DNA of 64,000 nucleotides from Actinoplanes sp. TBRC 11911 (GTDB lineage Bacteria; Actinomycetota; Actinomycetes; Mycobacteriales; Micromonosporaceae). The position numbers were made by a program, and so were the translations under genes. Below, in pieces: positions 61,560 through 64,000 of this stretch. The stretch lies in the NCBI RefSeq assembly GCF_012933445.1, contig NZ_JABBNC010000047.1:1-64000 (forward strand), given 5' to 3'. A model generated the notes under the pieces. That model did not search any database. It was not told the DNA's origin and worked only from the letters and a program-made list of their open reading frames with translations. Numbering within the stretch: the stretch's first letter is position 1; each line of letters starts with the position of its first letter.

Positions 61560-63689
61560 TTGGCAAACCAGACCGGCCGTCCCATCGCACCGGCTCGCAA
61601 GCTGGTGGCGGCGGTCATGGGCACCATCGCGGTCTTCGTGATGGCCCTGGGACTCGGCATGTCCAGCTGGGGCGTGGTCATCTTCGGGGTGATCCTGCTC
61701 GCCCTCTCGGTCGCCCTGGGCATGGTCAATGTGGTGCGGCGCGGTGCCCGCGCCTGGATCAGCGGGACGGCGGAGGTCCGCGCGATCTCGCCGCGCCCGA
61801 CCGCGGCGGTCACCTTCGGCCGGGCGCAGATCCAGGCGGTGGTGGTCGCTCCCGGCCTGGCCACGGCCGAGGTGACGATCCACGAGACCAAGGTGCCGGT
61901 GGCGAAGTGGCCGATGCCGGGCGACACGCTGCCGATCGAGGTGGACGTCGACGACCAGCGGCGGGTCCGGATCCAGTGGTCCGAGGCGCAGCCGCGCGAG
62001 CGGGGCGCCGACCCACCGCCCCCGTCGTCGTCCCGGTCGCCGTACGACGAGGAGAGCCTGGGGGACGACGCCACGGCCGACGAGTTGCTCGGCGACTTCG
62101 AGCCCCCGCCGTGGACGACGCGCGACCAGGAATGGGGTCTCGGGCCGGACGAGCCGCCGCCTCCGCCCCCGCCCGGCCGGTTCGACGACGACTCCGTCGT
62201 GGTGCATGAGACGCCCGAGGGCAAGGTGGTCGAGGGCGAGCTGGTCGGCCACGACGCTGGGCAGCAGCCGCTCCCGCGCCGGGCCGCCGCGGCGGCTGGG
62301 GCTGCGGCAGCCGGGGCCGCCGGGGCTGCCGCGGCGGGCGCCGCCGGGGCTGCCCGTCCGGCTGGGAGGCGGCCGAGCCCGCATCCGCGCGGGTCGGGGA
62401 CGGCTACGGCTACCGCCGAGCCCGAGACGGCTCGATACACCGACTCGTGGTCGTCGCCGGCCGAGTCACCACCCGCCGAGTCACCGCCCGCGGAAGGCCC
62501 GGCTGCGCCGTCCTCACCGTCACCGACCTCGGGATCACCGTCCGCGGCGTCACCGACCTCAGGATCGCCGTCTGCGGCGTCGGCGGCCGCTGGGTCGCCG
62601 GCTGCGGCGTCGGCGGCCGCTGGGTCGCCGGCGCCTGAGGGCCCGCCGTCGACACCGGCCGAGAGCCCTCGTGCGGCTGCCACGATGACCGAAGAGGCTG
62701 TGCCGGCTGACGCTCCGGCGGAAACGCCCGCTCCCGCCCCGGCGGAAACACCGCAGCAGCGGCCACCCCATCCGGACGAGACGGACAAAACCGACATCGG
62801 CCTGGACGATGACGACGACATCCCGCCGTGGGAGCGCCGCACCCAGCCCATTCCGATGTCCGCCGCCGCGACCCCGACGCCCACCTCGGCCCCACCCACT
62901 GCCCCGCCACCGATGTCACCCCCGCCGACCGCTCCGGCGCCGTCCTCGCCCCCTCGGCAGGAGCCTGCGGACGACATCGACATCCCGCTGGATCCCGACC
63001 CCGACGAGGCCCCGGAGTCGACGCCGGCGGCCGCCGAAGCCGTCGAGGACGACCTGGTCGCCCCGCCGGCGAACACCCGTTTCACCTCGAACGCGGCGCA
63101 CGAGTCCGAGGTACCCACCGAGCAGCTCCACCCGGTGGCCCCGAAGCCGCTGCACAGCAGCAACACCGTGGCCGCCGCGGTGGGCGCGGTCGCCGGTGCC
63201 GCCGTGGCCGCCGTCAAGAAGCGGCTGACCAAGCACGACGAGCCCCCCGCCGAGGATCCCGACAGCACAGGAGAAGTGATCACCGCGTACCCGAGCGCCC
63301 GTCCAGGTCCGGCCGGTTCCATTCACGGAGTCGGCGTCACGATCCTGGTAACCGACCTGGCCCGATCCATCGCCTTCTACCGAGACACGCTGGGCTTCCA
63401 CGCCATCGACCAGGGTGTGGACAGTGCCGTCCTGGCCTCCGGCGACACCCGCCTGGTGCTGCGGACCGTGCACGAGCTGACCCCGGACACGGCCGGCCTG
63501 ATGAATCTCAACCTGGAGGTCGGCGACGTCCAGGCCGTCTACGACGATCTGCGGGCGAAGGGCGTGAGCTTCGTGCACCCGCCGCAGCCGGTCAACCGGG
63601 GCGACCGTCTGGAGCTGTGGTCGGCGACGTTCCGGGACCCGGACGCGCACAGCATCGCCGTCACGCAGTGGCGCGCCGTGCGCGACTAG
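61560..63689 (+). CDS. Membrane protein with long Ala/Pro-rich linker fused to a C-terminal glyoxalase/VOC domain
   Basis: This 709-residue protein begins with two membrane segments (about 13-32 and 37-56, LVAAVMGTIAVFVMALGLGM and VVIFGVILLALSVALGMV). A small beta-rich domain follows (to about 130, with TAEVRAISPRPTAAVTFG). A disordered Ala/Pro/Ser/Asp-rich region of about 450 residues with tandem SPTSGSPSAA-type repeats comes next. The C-terminal VOC/bleomycin-resistance-like domain (about 590-709, IHGVGVTILVTDLARSIAFYRDTLGF, key part DLARSIAFYRDTLGF) ends the protein. The start is TTG at 61560 with GGGAGG six bases upstream. Fusion of membrane anchor and VOC domain is unusual. Its stop overlaps the next gene by 3 bp convergently. 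Confidence 0.8.
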   Translation: MANQTGRPIAPARKLVAAVMGTIAVFVMALGLGMSSWGVVIFGVILLALSVALGMVNVVRRGARAWISGTAEVRAISPRPTAAVTFGRAQIQAVVVAPGLATAEVTIHETKVPVAKWPMPGDTLPIEVDVDDQRRVRIQWSEAQPRERGADPPPPSSSRSPYDEESLGDDATADELLGDFEPPPWTTRDQEWGLGPDEPPPPPPPGRFDDDSVVVHETPEGKVVEGELVGHDAGQQPLPRRAAAAAGAAAAGAAGAAAAGAAGAARPAGRRPSPHPRGSGTATATAEPETARYTDSWSSPAESPPAESPPAEGPAAPSSPSPTSGSPSAASPTSGSPSAASAAAGSPAAASAAAGSPAPEGPPSTPAESPRAAATMTEEAVPADAPAETPAPAPAETPQQRPPHPDETDKTDIGLDDDDDIPPWERRTQPIPMSAAATPTPTSAPPTAPPPMSPPPTAPAPSSPPRQEPADDIDIPLDPDPDEAPESTPAAAEAVEDDLVAPPANTRFTSNAAHESEVPTEQLHPVAPKPLHSSNTVAAAVGAVAGAAVAAVKKRLTKHDEPPAEDPDSTGEVITAYPSARPGPAGSIHGVGVTILVTDLARSIAFYRDTLGFHAIDQGVDSAVLASGDTRLVLRTVHELTPDTAGLMNLNLEVGDVQAVYDDLRAKGVSFVHPPQPVNRGDRLELWSATFRDPDAHSIAVTQWRAVRD

Positions 63690-64000
63690 CCGAGGATGCT
63701 GCGCCTTACGTAGGAGGCGTACGCCCAGGCCGCCCCGAAGACCAGCCCGACGACGGCCAGCGACCAGTGGAACAGCCCGGTGGCGAGCACGAGCACCTGG
63801 AACACCGTCCCAGCGGCCCAGGCCCACCGGCGCTTCATCATGCCGCACAGCACGAACCCGAGGACCGCCAGCGCGACCACCGACGCGACACCCCAGCCGC
63901 CGAGTGACCCGAAAATCCGGATGGGCTGGATGGCGAGCAGCAGCACGAGTGCTTCCAGGCCGAGTGTGGCCGAGCCCAAACCGCGTACGGCTGCCTCGGG
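63686..64000 (-). CDS. DUF4233 domain membrane protein, 5' end outside the window
   Basis: The coding frame is open to the window end; about 104 codons are visible and the start lies beyond 64000. The visible part begins PEAAVRGLGSATLGLEALVLLLA and shows about four membrane segments (SATLGLEALVLLLAIQPI, GVASVVALAVLGFVLCG, AAGTVFQVLVLATGLFHW, LAVVGLVFGAAWAYA). It ends YVRRSILG. This pattern matches DUF4233, an actinobacterial family often encoded beside folC and ndk. Function unknown. Confidence 0.85.
   Translation of the reverse strand, partial: PEAAVRGLGSATLGLEALVLLLAIQPIRIFGSLGGWGVASVVALAVLGFVLCGMMKRRWAWAAGTVFQVLVLATGLFHWSLAVVGLVFGAAWAYASYVRRSILG

Overview
This is a GC-rich stretch with a dense, high-GC actinobacterial gene order. 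A run of actinobacterial housekeeping genes lies on the minus strand: dnaJ-hrcA under a CIRCE operator, hemW, lepA, holA, comEC/comEA, rsfS-nadD, obgE-rpmA-rplU-rne, the paired TIGR03960/TIGR03936 genes, and ileS behind a T-box. Together with many GTG/TTG starts and proline/alanine-rich membrane proteins, this suggests a filamentous actinomycete, plausibly Micromonosporaceae (Actinoplanes-like). The family assignment is an inference from content, not a database match.

Layout. Positions 1-357 hold short tandem repeats. Positions 358-6839 form a self-contained catabolic island: a tightly overlapping minus-strand operon (CoA-transferase, citryl-CoA lyase-like, LigB, LigA, zinc-type oxidoreductase) diverging from an amidohydrolase and an IclR regulator. 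Positions 6840-8378 are mostly repeat-rich noncoding DNA around one small orphan gene. Positions 8379-14749 carry a deazaflavin-type oxidoreductase, dnaJ, hrcA, a Tic20/DUF4870-like protein, hemW, an enoyl-CoA hydratase and a secreted lysozyme-like protein. A large PAS sensor lies at 14890-16959, followed by a second repeat-rich gap. Positions 17819-31149 carry a GlsB-type protein, lepA, a MOSC protein, rpsT, holA, comEC, comEA and a HemK-like methyltransferase. Positions 31241-39243 carry degV, a lipoprotein, a phosphatase, rsfS, nadD, a degenerate histidine kinase, an M1 aminopeptidase and trpS with a Trp-Trp leader peptide and attenuator. Positions 39301-48229 are the obgE-rpmA-rplU-rne-radical-SAM block. 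Positions 48250-51915 hold an RsbV/RsbP/RsbQ-like partner-switching operon. The rest has a photolyase, an acyltransferase, ileS with its T-box, a Tat-exported PhoD phosphatase, ndk and a VOC fusion protein.

The main points of interest are these. (1) An uncharacterised aromatic-ring cleavage cluster joins extradiol dioxygenase subunits to CoA-transfer and citryl-CoA-lyase chemistry. (2) A complete ribosome-mediated attenuator precedes trpS. (3) The TIGR03936-family gene has a probable AUU start codon. (4) A dispersed palindromic element has a conserved loop and covarying stem. (5) An energy-stress-like RsbQ/RsbP/RsbV operon has phosphatase and kinase domains fused. No CRISPR array, transposase, tRNA or rRNA was found.
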